Source: Carex sylvatica (lineage: Eukaryota; Streptophyta; Magnoliopsida; Poales; Cyperaceae). From it: a stretch of DNA of 64,000 bases. This document shows, piece by piece, positions 1 through 11,371 of the stretch. Under the pieces are notes generated by a model. The model saw only the letters and a list, made by a program, of their open reading frames with translations, was not told the DNA's origin and did no database searches. The position numbers and the translations under genes were made by a program. The DNA lies in assembly GCA_964058845.1 (NCBI GenBank), contig CAXKVR010000061.1, positions 62,001 to 126,000 of the forward strand, read 5' to 3'. How positions within the stretch are numbered: position 1 is the first letter of the stretch; every line of letters starts with the position of its first letter.

Positions 1-873
1 AATTATAAATTTCTAAACATTTCAATTAGTTTTTAAGTTATCTATTTTAAAGAAGAATTACTAACAAAAAAAAAGTTAGAACTCCGCCTATGTTATTTTA
101 CATAGTCGGTTCCAAGCCCGGAATTAAGGAGGAGGGTAACTTTTATTTTTTAATCTATTATTTTAAAATAATTCATAATTATTTTTAAAGTAATTGATTT
201 AAGAAAATTTTTATTTTTATTTTATTCTTTTAAAGTTTCTGATTTAATTATATTTTTGATTTATATTTTATGTAACCTATTAAAAATAAATGAACGTTTA
301 TAAAATATATTATAGATATAAATAAATTATGAAACTATATAATTAGAATGAAAATTTGAAAATAAAATAAAATGACTGGTGTAAAGAAATAAATAAATAC
401 ATTTGTATTTAGCCGAATAAATATACAAATTTTAGCATGAATATTTTTTATATATAAGTTACAAATTTTATTTATTTATATACACTATTTGATATTGAAC
501 TATTTTGATTTTAAAAGTCGAATTATAAACACGTAATAATATTCGTACAACACCGTAAAAAAATACCGTAAAAAAAAAACAGAAAAAAAAACAGAAAAAA
601 AAAAACAGAAAAAAAAACAGAGAAAAAACAGAAAAAAAAAAACACAAAAAAAAAACCGAAAAAAAAAAAAAAAAACCGGACCGGACCGGGTACCCTACCC
701 GGACCGCCCTACCCGTGCCGGGTACCACGGGCACGGGTATAAGTCGGATAGGGTACGGATTTTGAAAAAAATACCCGTGATACCCGCCCCGAGATACCCG
801 TACTCGATCCATACCCGTACCCGACCCCGGGTATACCCTACCTGCCCCTACCCGCCCCGTTAGCAAACCCCTA
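1..873 (+). mobile_element. hAT transposon, 3' end of copy A
   Basis: The first 349 bases are nearly identical to 63652-64000, which follow the transposase stop of the hAT element at the right end, so this is the 3' tail of a second copy in the same orientation. Positions about 680-860 are packed with TACCCG/CGGGTA motifs, the kind of subterminal repeat that hAT transposases bind. The end AGCAAACCCCTA at 862-873 is the inverted partner of TAGAGGTTTGCT at 57501. The presumed 8-bp target duplication is CACTCATG at 874-881; its partner lies outside the window. An A-rich stretch with CAG interruptions (550-675) precedes the subterminal repeats. Confidence 0.8.
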
Positions 874-1159
874 CACTCATGTGGATGAGAGAGAAAAAAA
901 AAATTAAAAAGGAAGAAGTGTGGGACCCAGCTAAGAGAGATTAGAATGGGAAACAAATTATTTAAGTCTAGGACTTTGAATACTAAGTTACACTGAAATG
1001 GGATTTGTTGGGAATTATCTAGGAAAATATTTGGGAAAAAAATTGGACTTGCTGAATAGTTCTAAAATTGTTAAGATTGTTAGTTACTCAAAAGTCGAGA
1101 ATTTATTTTACCCTCACGGCTTCGCAGTTTCTGCGAAGGTTTTAAAAAAAAAAAAGTCC
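874..1159. other. Intergenic, no feature seen
   Basis: AT-rich flank between the hAT end and a fold-back element. No coding frame with family resemblance and no clear repeat boundary is visible. Confidence 0.4.
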
Positions 1160-1506
1160 ACTGTTAGCATGGAATAGTCCGTAATACATATCAATATTTT
1201 TATTTTCAAAATCTTAACAGTATATTTAAACCGTTCAAATAATTTCCATATAAATATGTACTTTCAGACTGAATTTTATATTTTTTATATTTTTTTACTA
1301 TTTTTTAAGATAGATAAAAAATCACTTGATCTAAAAATTCTGAACAACTAAAAACAGTGATTTTCTACTTATTTTAAAACATAGTAACTAAATTTTAAAA
1401 AATATAAAATTCAGTTTGCTAGTATATATTCATGTAAAAATTATGTTTAACGATTCAAATTAATTACAGAATAATTTATACTATACGTAGTACCATAGAC
1501 TCACTC
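1160..1506. repeat. Fold-back element, core-sharing family, copy 1
   Basis: Imperfect inverted repeat. The left arm (CTTAACAGTATATTTAAACCG and an AATTTTATATTTTTT tract) pairs with the right arm (AAAATATAAAATTCAG and TTTAACGATTCAAATTAA), around a core with TTTTTTACTATTTTTTAAGATAG and AAAATCACTTGATC words. The same core recurs at 16030, 21650, 22058, 26418 and 39521. The right edge reads GTACCATAG, seen at the ends of other copies. No target duplication was found. Confidence 0.6.
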
Positions 1507-3337
1507 GGATTCTAATCCCATCCGGTCCAAATTCCCACTAAAAGTCTGTCGGCCGAATTAACAGGACCTTAGTCATTCAATTTTGACTTCTCTCGAAAGT
1601 AAAAAGTAATTTTTTATTTGCTTTTGCTTTTGCTTTTGCTTACAATGATTAGCATTATAAAAGTAATTTTTTGTTTGCTTTTGCTTACAAACGATCAGCA
1701 TTCTGAGTGAATGTCCTGATTCATTAATTAGTGCATTATTTTTGGTTCAAATTCCTATCTTCCAAAATTATATGTGAACAGCGCGCGCCTCTAAATATGC
1801 AATATATATGAAACTTAATTGACTGGAATAATGATAAGGACGTCAAAGCTAGATTTCATAAATTAAGTTGAAATTTGAGATCGATTTCTGTTTCAAAAAA
1901 AAACAAAAACTACGTTAACAAAGGAGGATTTTTTTTTTTTCGCTTCTATTTTGTTGTACCTTCTTTTCAGCCTAAGTATTTTGAGCTTTTTATATTAGTT
2001 TTTTTACTTTTAATTTTAATTTTTATAAATATAAAAATAAGTTTTAACTTGATGAAACCTTTGCATGTCGTCTGTCACGGTGGTTGAAGTTGCTATTTGT
2101 TTTTATGAAGATTGGCGATGGCAGTTGCTTGGGCTTTCAATGCATTTGGCGAAACAAAAAATATATAATCGTCTCCAACAATCAACGCCCCCTCACTCCC
2201 AAACTTAATTGACTAAGAAATAGGGGAGGAATTAGAAATTTGATTAGAAAAGCTAAAATATAAAATACATATATGATCAAACATCAATTAATTAATTTTT
2301 TATTTTAAAACAGAAAGAGGTTGTCACGTGTTGTTATTTCTCATATTTTATATTTTATTTAAAAGTTAAAATCATAACTTAAATTAAACTTATATAGAAG
2401 AGTAAGATGTTGAAAAATAAATATTGTTTATGATTTTGGACTTATAGGTTGAGTAGGTGTGAAGTTAATATACCTAAAAAAATAGAGTAACTTATTTTGG
2501 ATTAACTCATCTCTTACTTCATTTTATTCATTCTATTTTACTTCTCGTTTGAGAGTTGAAGTGTGAAGTAAGAGGTGGAGTTTTGATTGTGTTTGGATGG
2601 GAGAGGTAATAGCGATAACTTAGAAAAAATATTAACTCGAAACTTTATTCCATGTTGTTGGAATTTCAAGTAGAGTATATGTACAATAATTCAGTTCAAT
2701 TCAGGCAATTGAATGAAAACAATATCCATGTGTAAATAAAATCTAAGATAGAATTTATCACTAAATGCGTGGTAGAGATCTTTTGTATTGTTGTAGTAGT
2801 GACTTTTTTCTTTGTTCTTGTCTCAGATGTACGCAGTAACAACAACAACCACGTCTCTATCTATATTCACACGAACAACTTGAACAACAACCATGAATCA
2901 GTGTGCTAGCACCGAACACACAGCCCCATGTTTTCTCTTTTTAATTCTCTCTTGATTTTCTGAAGAAAACGTGAGCAGAATAGATTGCCGGAATTAAACT
3001 GTCCACTGCATATTTATAAAACATATGCACCAGTTGATTGTACCACTCCAATTGCACCAATTCAGAGAAACGTATCCAGATATATTAAACCACAGATAAA
3101 AAAGCATATCTTCAAGCCCATAATATACATTCAACCTGATATTTTGATCTGTGATTAATTTCAGATGTTAAACTATTTATTCGGCCCTGATAGTTGATAC
3201 GTAGGTGTGTTTGGACACAACTCCCTATGTTATCGCTCTTTCTTGAATTAGCGGCTATTTTTAACTCTTGAATTTTGACTAACTTCGCAATAAATCCAAA
3301 TGCACCCAAAATAAAATTCTAATCACAAAATTACAAG
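1507..3337. other. Intergenic; possible decayed LTR
   Basis: No gene was recognised. A (CTTTTG)n patch at 1619-1642 and a diverged copy near 1670-1690 form a short local duplication. Positions 2656-3164 begin TGTTGGAATTTC and end TTTCA, with near-matching 5-bp flanks (CATGT and GATGT), which might be a decayed Copia-type LTR. The evidence is too weak to call it. Confidence 0.25.
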
Positions 3338-4143
3338 CAATGTTGTAAAAAACGGTCTTAACGGCCAATTAATTGACCGTTTAATCGGCCAAACCGTTAC
3401 AAATACACTTAACGAATGATTTTTTTGCAGATTTTTCCGATTAATCGACCATATTTTCTGATTAATCGGCCATTTTTTCCGATTAATCGACCATTTTACC
3501 ATTTAATCGGCCATTTATTCCAATTTATTTCATTAAAAAAAGTTTCACATTGACTTTTTTTATGTGATAGTGTGAAATAAGTTTTATAAATCATGTATTG
3601 CAGTTTTGTTTGTGCTTGAACATACATTCAATATTTTTTATATATGTTTTTTCTTCTTACTTTAAAATTGATTAATTCTTCTTCTATTTATTTATCATAT
3701 ACTTTTCTTACTAGTTACTGATAATTTTTTTAATTAGTAACGACATATTCATTTATGAAACTAAGATGTTATTATAAACTAAATTTAGTGATTTTATGTT
3801 GGAATGTTTCATTTCTTTCACATAATATGTTATTAGTATTTGAAAAAATTTAACTCTTGAATTTATTTTTTCATTAAATAAATAGGTTACTGACACATGT
3901 AAAGTGCTTATGCTTTAAAAAAAAAAGTGTAGTGTCATGTTATAATAATAAAATTAAGTTATATTAAGTTTATTTGATAAGTTTAATGAGTTAAATAAAT
4001 TATATTTAATAAATTATGATATATATACATAAATTTAATAAAAAAACGTTAAATTGTCCGCATAATTCCGATTAATCGGCCGCATATATACCGATTAATT
4101 GCTTGGTGGTATTCCGTCCGTTCGTACCGTTATTTACAACGTT
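3338..4143. mobile_element. Non-autonomous TIR element with CGATTAATCGG repeats
   Basis: The ends are inverted: GTTGTAAAAAACGGT on the left against ACCGTTATTTACAAC on the right. At least seven copies of a palindromic word close to CCGATTAATCGGCCA lie inside, clustered next to both ends (3360-3510 and 4060-4110) with an AT-rich middle. Arrayed subterminal motifs of this type are usual in hAT elements, but the TSD is not clean (TTACAAGC-like against TTATAAGT-like), so the superfamily is uncertain. There is no coding sequence. Confidence 0.5.
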
Positions 4144-4329
4144 GGTTATAAGTACTAATTTAACATTTTATGAGAGTACTAAACTATATAATAACTTTTT
4201 AAAAAAAATCAATTCAAATTTTAATATACATAATTATTAATTACAAATTTTAAAATTATAACTAAACATCTTACATCCGCCCCTGCAACTTGCAAAAGGT
4301 ATTATTTGGTGTGGCTGCGTGGGTCTCAA

Positions 4330-4331
<2 letters not shown>

Positions 4332-4365
<34 letters not shown>
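4332..4365. repeat. Poly-G tract, 34 G
   Basis: Uninterrupted run of G on the plus strand in AT-rich surroundings. Length is unreliable in such tracts because of polymerase slippage and sequencing error. The proline-rich reading frame across it on the minus strand is a by-product. Confidence 0.9.
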
Positions 4366-4367
<2 letters not shown>

Positions 4368-4756
4368 TGTTGAATGTCTTTCTCAGTATTAGTATCTGTA
4401 ACATCAATGACAAGCCAAGTATAAAAAAACAAAAAAAATAATGAAATAACCAGCCAGCTGGAGCATATAATTTAAGCTGCACTATTATAGTATGAATTTT
4501 CCTGGTACAATTCATTAATTAGTTTGCCGGGACTAAAATGTAAAAACCCACCTGATCTTGATCTTCACATGGTCCTCACATTAAGTAAAACAAGCATGCT
4601 GCATGCACGAAGAAAGCCCACTATTAATATCTAAATTAATATGTGTAAATATAGTCTAATTTGTTAGAAAGTAATTTTGAATCCTTTTAGATGTTTTCAA
4701 AAGAGGATACATGTCACTGCTGCTCTGCCACTAGCATTGAGATCAATGGAATATAT

Positions 4757-5187
4757 TTATAATTAGAGTAGAACTAAGGTGTTTTTAAGCTCGCCAAGGT
4801 GTTTGATGAGTTTAACTCCAAAATTTATTATATTAGCTTTAAATAATAAATTCAAATCGTTGAAACCAATTTACTTCACGAGTGATGAATTTACATATGA
4901 AGTTTTTAGAATTTTAAATTAATTTTGTATAAAATTAAGTGTTCAAAAAGTATTAAAAAATAAATACACTAAAATTTAATTTATAAACCTTCAAATTTTG
5001 ATCACTTGACTTTATATTAAAATAATTTGAAAACTTAAAATTTTTGCATGTAAATTCATCACTTGTGAAATAGATGGATTCCAACAGTTTAAATTTGTCG
5101 TTTCAAACTGATATAATATATTTTTGAGTTAAGCTCATCAAACACCAGCTTGGTGAGCTTAAGAACACCCTAGTTTTACTCTTAATT
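4757..5187. repeat. Fold-back MITE, AGGGTGTTC family, copy 1
   Basis: Long imperfect inverted repeat spanning the element. The left part (AATTAGAGTAGAACTAAGGTG, then a TTAAGCTCGCCA segment) pairs with the right part (GGTGAGCTTAAGAACACCCTA, then ACTCTTAATTA). The inner arms also pair, with a word close to CACTTGACTTTATA in the right half. A second copy is at 37015-37440. No coding capacity and no clear TSD outside the arms. Confidence 0.65.
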
Positions 5188-5639
5188 ATACATCTAGATT
5201 TTATGGTCCATTTTGTTTCTTGACACTTGACAACAACCTTTAATCAAATCCCGGTACATAGAAATATCACTAAATCAGCGATCTTATGTAATTAATGAGA
5301 TCGTGTTGATGTCTGAACTCTAAAAATAATTGAAGATGGTCCAGGTCGACCGATTGATTATAGATATTAACAATGCCGTTTGGGCTTCATGCAGTATAAT
5401 TTCAATATATAATCACGTGGCTGTATATATTAGTTGGCACAATGACATTAATTTATTAGAAATTGATGGAGGTGGTAGGCTAGTAGCACAGTTGGTTAAA
5501 ATGAGGAGGGTTTTTTTTATGAAAGGGAAATGATAGCTGTCGAGAAATCAATTGGCTGATAAATTGAAAAACGGTATGCACCTGAAAAGATAATGGGGAG
5601 ACGAAAATTACTAATTTGGAATATCAGAAAGATGCACTG
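5188..5639. other. Intergenic, no feature seen
   Basis: AT-rich sequence with two short open frames of no recognisable family. Confidence 0.35.
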
Positions 5640-5869
5640 CTAACCAAATGACTATGACATATGAACTATAACCCCGAGAGGCTTCGGCCATCAACTTTGA
5701 GAAGTCTGCATGCCATCAGAGCGGCATCACAATTGGGCCCATATGCACAAAGTTCCTATTTTCTTGAGGATCTTGCACATCTTTTGTCTTTTTTCACCAC
5801 CTACTCCTATCTCCTTACACACATGGACCTGGCGCTGGTCTCGAGTCATCTATTTCCTTGTGCCTCAAC

Positions 5870-8490
5870 ATACACAACAATGCTAAGCACATGGATAGTG
5901 TCGTTGCACCACAACATCCTCTCCAAACTAAAGATACCAATCAACGTTCGTATTTTTATTTGACTAATGCTAGATAATAAAATTCTGGCTCAGTAACTCT
6001 CACGGGGAGAGGTTGCATGGTACCGCTGGGGTGCCATATGTGTGGGATTGTTGAGTATTTTAAGTATATAATTTTATGCTTATTTTTATACTATTTAGAT
6101 TTTTAAATTTATAAATCTAAATACTTAAATAATAGTCGGATGCAAGCGCACAATCTATCTTTGTAGTATTTTGGGTATCGATTCATAGAAAATACAAGTC
6201 TTTAACTCTATTGATTCATTTTAGACTTGTGTAAGAAAGTAAATGTTGATTAGGGGGTTTTGTTCTAACAATTCTAAGGTTGGAGTTCAATATCCGAAAG
6301 AGAGGAGTTTAAAACAATAAATGAGAATAAAAACAAAGAAAATAAAGATTAGTTTGCTTTCAAGTTGAAGAGATATATGAGCATTCGGTCTACAATCCCT
6401 TGCTAATTTTATCTATTTGGTTTTGTTTGAATTCATATATGATTTGATGAGGTTTGTAACATAAAGTGTTAAAAATGATCACTTTCGTGAATTAATAACA
6501 TGTCTAGATAGTTTCGGACTTCACCGTCATTCATCACCCTAGCTATCTAGACCCATTAAACTCTTGTTAACCCATTTCAACTAATTATTGATTCAGGTAT
6601 TTTGGTACGGTGGGTTAATGTTCCTCGAATTTTAGGTGCTGTCACCATCCTAAAGAGAAATTTAATACTCGTGCATGCATACAAAATACATATCAATACT
6701 TAGTCAATCTAGGTATCCTAAGTAAGGATTTGACTTCACTTTCGTTCATCACCAAATCCTAACCTTTAATTTCTATAGTTCCGAATATGGATATCAAAGT
6801 ACGGTCACTTCTAATCCAAATCCTAAGGCATTTGTGTTCATAATTCGGTACTCTTCTCTCATCCTAACTACTTTAGTTCTTTTGAATCAAAAGGGAATCC
6901 AAAGCGGAACTACTTCAATTGCAAGTACTAAACTATGTAATCAACACAAATGATAAATCACAGAAATTAACAATCAAATCTCCTAAAATAATCATAATAA
7001 AAATAAATAACCGAATAAGATAAAATTAAATAAGTTCATGTATTGACCTAAACTCCTAAAGAGATATCTACTCTCTCGTGGAGAGATCCATTACAAAAGT
7101 TGGCAAAAATAAAAAGAAATAGAATAAAGAAATGATTACACCTTTTATCAAATTAAAAACCTCAATCTTGCCAAAATCTTGGATAGATATTCTTCTTCTC
7201 CTTCCTTGAAAAGCCTCTAGAACTCTAAGAATTGCTGCAGATTTATCGTTGTATTTTAAGGAAATAGACATGCACCAAGGGGTGAAGAGAGATATGAGAT
7301 TGATTGGGAATGAACCCCCTCTTTTATAGTCAAGGACCATTTCAAATTTAGAGGCTAGAAGGTGGGATTAGTGGGTGCTAATTTTACATTGTTTCCCATA
7401 CTGTCATGTCTAAATTTGACTTTAAAACGCGTCCAGGGATGTGCCAGAAATACAAAAACTGTCGAAAATATATTTTTTGGCTATCTGCGGGTCCAGTGCG
7501 GATGCTCCGGGCTGCACTAGAGGTGAGTGCGTCCACATTAGGCTCTGACTTTTTTCTGTGAAGTGCTGAGATGCTGAAAATTCGTCTAAGTACCGAGGGC
7601 GTCTGCACTGGATCCCAAATTTCTTTTTTTTTTGTTTCTCAAGTTGTAGATATTCTCGTTATCTTTCTAAAAAGTGGTCATACGCCCAAAACGGAGTTAC
7701 GAGTTAAAAGTTATGGCTGTTTTAAGTTCAGGCTCTATTTTTGGCTGGCTGCTACAGTGCGTCCGCACTGGGCTCTTTTTCTTCGTTTTTCTTTATTTTT
7801 TTTCATTTTCTGCAAATTAAAACCAAGCAAACGCAGTAACTTAATTCTAAGTGTATTCTATTCACTTTATATTTAAAATACAAGATATTTGACATTGTTT
7901 CATGATAAAAACTAGATCGAATGTGTATATAATTTAGGTCTATCATGGGATTAGGAGATTAAGGTATGGAAACTAAGGACCACCTCCAATGGGAATGTGC
8001 CCATGCTAGGAGGTTTTGGACGGGGTTGTGCACGCAATACAACATCAGAACAACCGGGGACCAAGAAGTAAGAGACTTATGGTTAAAACCATCTATAACA
8101 ACACGACTGAGAAGGCAGCGGAGTGTAGTCTGGGTAGCAAGGGTGTGGGCAATTTGGAGAAAAAGAAACCGAAGAATTTTCTCCAATAAAAGAAAGTCAA
8201 TTCATATCTTTTTAAATGATATGACAATTGATATCATGCCATGGTTGTACGTTATTTAGAGGTACGAGAGATTTTTTGAGGGGTAGATGTGGTGGAAGCG
8301 TATGTAGCTTGCCTTGCGATGCTAGCCACCATTTGAACTCTTTTAAACTTCAACAGGTGGTGGGTTGGTTGGAGTTTTTCTTACCTTTTTTAGTTTTTAA
8401 CTGTCAATATTCATGAACCTTGTGCTTTGTATATATACTTTTTTCTTATTAATTTATTTGTTGGCTCAAGCCAACCTTCAAAAAAGAAAA
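5870..8490 (+). pseudogene. LINE (L1-type) 3' coding remnant, split by an LTR insertion
   Basis: The C-terminal zinc-knuckle (zf-RVT) part of a plant LINE reverse transcriptase is readable on both sides of the insert at 6049-7945. Upstream, about 5870-6048 reads LKIPINVRIFI, a stop where tryptophan is usual, then LTGRGCMVPLGCHMCG. Downstream, 7966-8260 reads METKDHLQWEC and then WVARVWAIWRKRNRRIF. Together these supply the C..C...H....C knuckle. Frame changes and a stop show that it is dead. The 3' end is probably near 8490, where the sequence becomes A-rich after GGCTCAAGCCAACC. The same family is seen at 22435-22900. How far the element reaches upstream of 5870 is uncertain. Confidence 0.7.
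6049..7945. mobile_element. Solo LTR-like insertion, 1.9 kb
   Basis: The segment begins TGTTGAG, ends CTATCA and is flanked by the direct repeat TGGGAT (6043-6048 and 7946-7951). Removing it brings the two halves of a LINE zinc-knuckle domain together, which independently supports these borders. TG...CA ends with a short TSD and no coding region fit a solo LTR left by recombination between the LTRs of one element. A 6-bp repeat is one base longer than the usual 5, so one base may match by chance. Phrases such as GTGCGTCCGCACTGGG (7758-7773) resemble GTGCGGACGCAC words in the solo LTR at 28166-30676. Confidence 0.7.
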
Positions 8491-8661
8491 GCCTGTCTAA
8501 AGTCAGGAAAAGGGAGGGTTCGTGATTGGCTTGGCGAGCTAGCGGTAAAAAAAAAAACATCTTTATGGAAATGAAATCCTCACGAATTGAACAGGAATAG
8601 TACTATGATGGATGACCTCTTGGAAAGTTCCTCTATTTCTAATTCTGATTGGGTTTCATTT

Positions 8662-8715
8662 CTAGCTTACTCCAACTTATTTGAGAATAAAAGCTTTGAA
8701 GAAGAAGAAGAAGAT
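8662..8715 (+). repeat. Au-SINE-like 3' tail remnant (weak)
   Basis: TAGCTTACTCCAACTTATTTG followed by AAAAGCTTTGAAGAAGAAG is a diverged match to the tail at 10195-10248. Only the tail is present and no TSD was identified. Confidence 0.35.
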
Positions 8716-9889
8716 TGGACAACTCATAAAACTCCATCCGGGTAACGTCTCTAATAACAATTTTAATTATGCAATGAATTAAGAATTAATATGCAACAGA
8801 GACCTAGCTGTATGGAGAACTGGTAAGACGTAAGAGAAACCCAGTCCTACAATCGACGTATTTAGGCGTAAACAAACTAAATAACAGTACTGGAACCGCG
8901 GCCCTGCTAAGAGGCCAGGATTAAACTCATTAATCATTATGCTTAAATCAACTGAACCTACATGCACTGTATTATGATGGGCCTAATGCGAGGCCGGATT
9001 TGGCCCATTTACGGTCCCGCTACAACCAAAACATGGGGTGATATTCAACTTTACCAATACTAAATAATTTATTTAAGGTCGTTTGGCAAGTTCTTCAGTG
9101 GTAATTGTAATTTGTAAGTGCTTTAGAGTATTAAAAAAACCACAGAAATGATTCAAGATTCCATTAGAGCCACTTGTTAATATAATACCCAAGGACAATA
9201 TGATCTAAATATTTAGTACTATACTATTATAAAACGCCAATACTTCAAAATAATCTAATAAGCTTTACTTCATTTGCCAACCACAAGGATTGGTTGTTTC
9301 CAAACATTCCTACTTTTGGTCTTGGCCTTTTTTCTTCTCATTTTCATCAGCATTTTACAGTAACTAATTACTAGAAGAAAAAATCTAGCTTTTAGTTAGA
9401 AATGAATTGGTAAAGTCCGTATAATCATGCAAAGTATACAGGTACGATACATGTTGAAAGATCAAGCAGCTATGTTTAACTAGAACTAAATGTGGAACTT
9501 TTATCAAATAAGATAAACCAGGCAGTAAAAGCAAGTGTGAAATTTGAATTTGAGCATCACGTATTTCTTTGAGAGATGAAAGAAAAGAAAAAAAAAAAAT
9601 AGCAAGCATCTATCTACTCCACAGAGAGATGTACAAGGGGACAGACAAGAGGCATCTTCCAACAGTGAGACAGTGAGTACAATTTTGAAAATCTAAAAGC
9701 ATTTCCTCTATTCTTTTTTAGTCTCTAATGGTGGAAGGGGCCCACAAGTCAGAGAAGAAAAACCAAAAAATTCCCCGGTGATTCGTACTCACCTAATAAA
9801 GACAAAAGTTCCCAAACTATTTTCAAAAATACCCTAAAAAAAAAATAATCCAGCAAACTACGCTTGGTTGCCTATCACACTATCAGTCT
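8716..9889. other. Region downstream of the DUF26 gene
   Basis: Probably holds the 3' untranslated end of the minus-strand gene that ends at 9890. No other gene, RNA or repeat boundary was recognised; the open frames at 8779-8967 and 9385-9609 lack family resemblance. Confidence 0.35.
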
Positions 9890-11313
9890 TCAGTACTCTG
9901 CAATGCAATTGGGTCAATAAAATATATTAGCAGATAAGCTGTAATTAATTTTGATAAATAACAAGCATATTTTTTTAAGAGGGATCTAATGCCCAATGGT
10001 AATTACTTTTTTTACCCGTTCTTAAAATAACAATTTTAATTATTTGATGTACTATCATTTTCACTCAAAATTCAAGATTAATTTTGACAAAATAACAAAC
10101 CTATTTTTTAAGAGGGATCCAATGCCAAATGGTAATTACTATTTTACCCATTCTTAAATTAACAATTTTAATTCGTTGATGTATTTTATATCATTTCTAG
10201 CCTACCCCAACTTGTTTAGGACTAAAGGCTTTGTTATTGTTGTATACATTTTATATCATCCAATTTACATGAATATAAAAAATTATATTATCTCAACTTC
10301 ATTTCAAGCCATCAAGAAATGAAAAAGAGTTTGACAAATTTCACCGGTTAATTTCATTAGCTCTTCATGCATAACGAAATAATTTCAAAGCAGTGCAAAT
10401 TGTTGTATGCTTGTAGTGTGTGACATATATAAATTACAAAATTGATTGTTTAAAAGTTTTATATTTTATTGGCACCGATTTGGCAAAGGAAAATAAGCAC
10501 TGTCACAACTGATAATGCCATTAACTTGTGAAAAGCTAATATGACATTTGAAGCTGCATACTTAATTTATTTTAATTCTACTAGAGGGCTAAAGATCTAC
10601 TTTCCCATCAAAGACAAAGAAACCTCTGCCCTTCATACTGTGCCAATTTGACACATATCAATTGGGTCCACTACCAGTACAGGCACTAAGGCAGGTTGAT
10701 AATTGGCTCGTACACATTTGGTTAGCCCACGGAGCAAAAGAGAAGCCACATTAGATATAGTAAACAAATTGAAAGGAATAAAATGAGAAATCCAAATGCT
10801 TCTAGCAATGATGAAGGAATATTTACCATCTTTCTTTTTGACAAGATTTCTAGCAAACAGCAAGCAAATCACCAGAAATCCCAACCCAACAGCAGATCCC
10901 AGCACAATTGCAACTGTTTTAGATGTCTGTTGTCCTGAACAGAAAAAAAGTAAAAATTTATCAGTAGACAGTAATTCTAATAAGCTATATTGAAGTAAGA
11001 ATTACACATAAGCAAAGCAAAAGAAGAGAGAATTAAAAGAAGGGGAGATACTTAATTGATAGTGTGATGCACACGTGAGTTTGAATTTAATGCATCACCC
11101 TACCAACCAAATCCTATTAAATTGAAATATTTAAGCTAACAACTTGAACCAGATGGAACCATCAACTATATACAATTACTAAATCAGACAAAGGAAAGAA
11201 CCATCCTTACACCTACCGCAATTTTTGAAAAAGCATCAGCAATCACATAATTAAGTAGCAACCCAAAAAAATTGATTATTAATGGTACTCAGAATCCTAA
11301 AATAACCTAGACT

Positions 11314-11371
<58 letters not shown>

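Noticed and set aside
2656..3164. Possible Copia-type solo LTR
   Set aside because: TG...CA ends are present but the flanking pentamers differ (CATGT and GATGT) and no inverted CAACA end was found.
4237..4515. Minus-strand frame with a polyproline run
   Set aside because: The prolines come from the 34-G homopolymer; nothing else in it looks coding.
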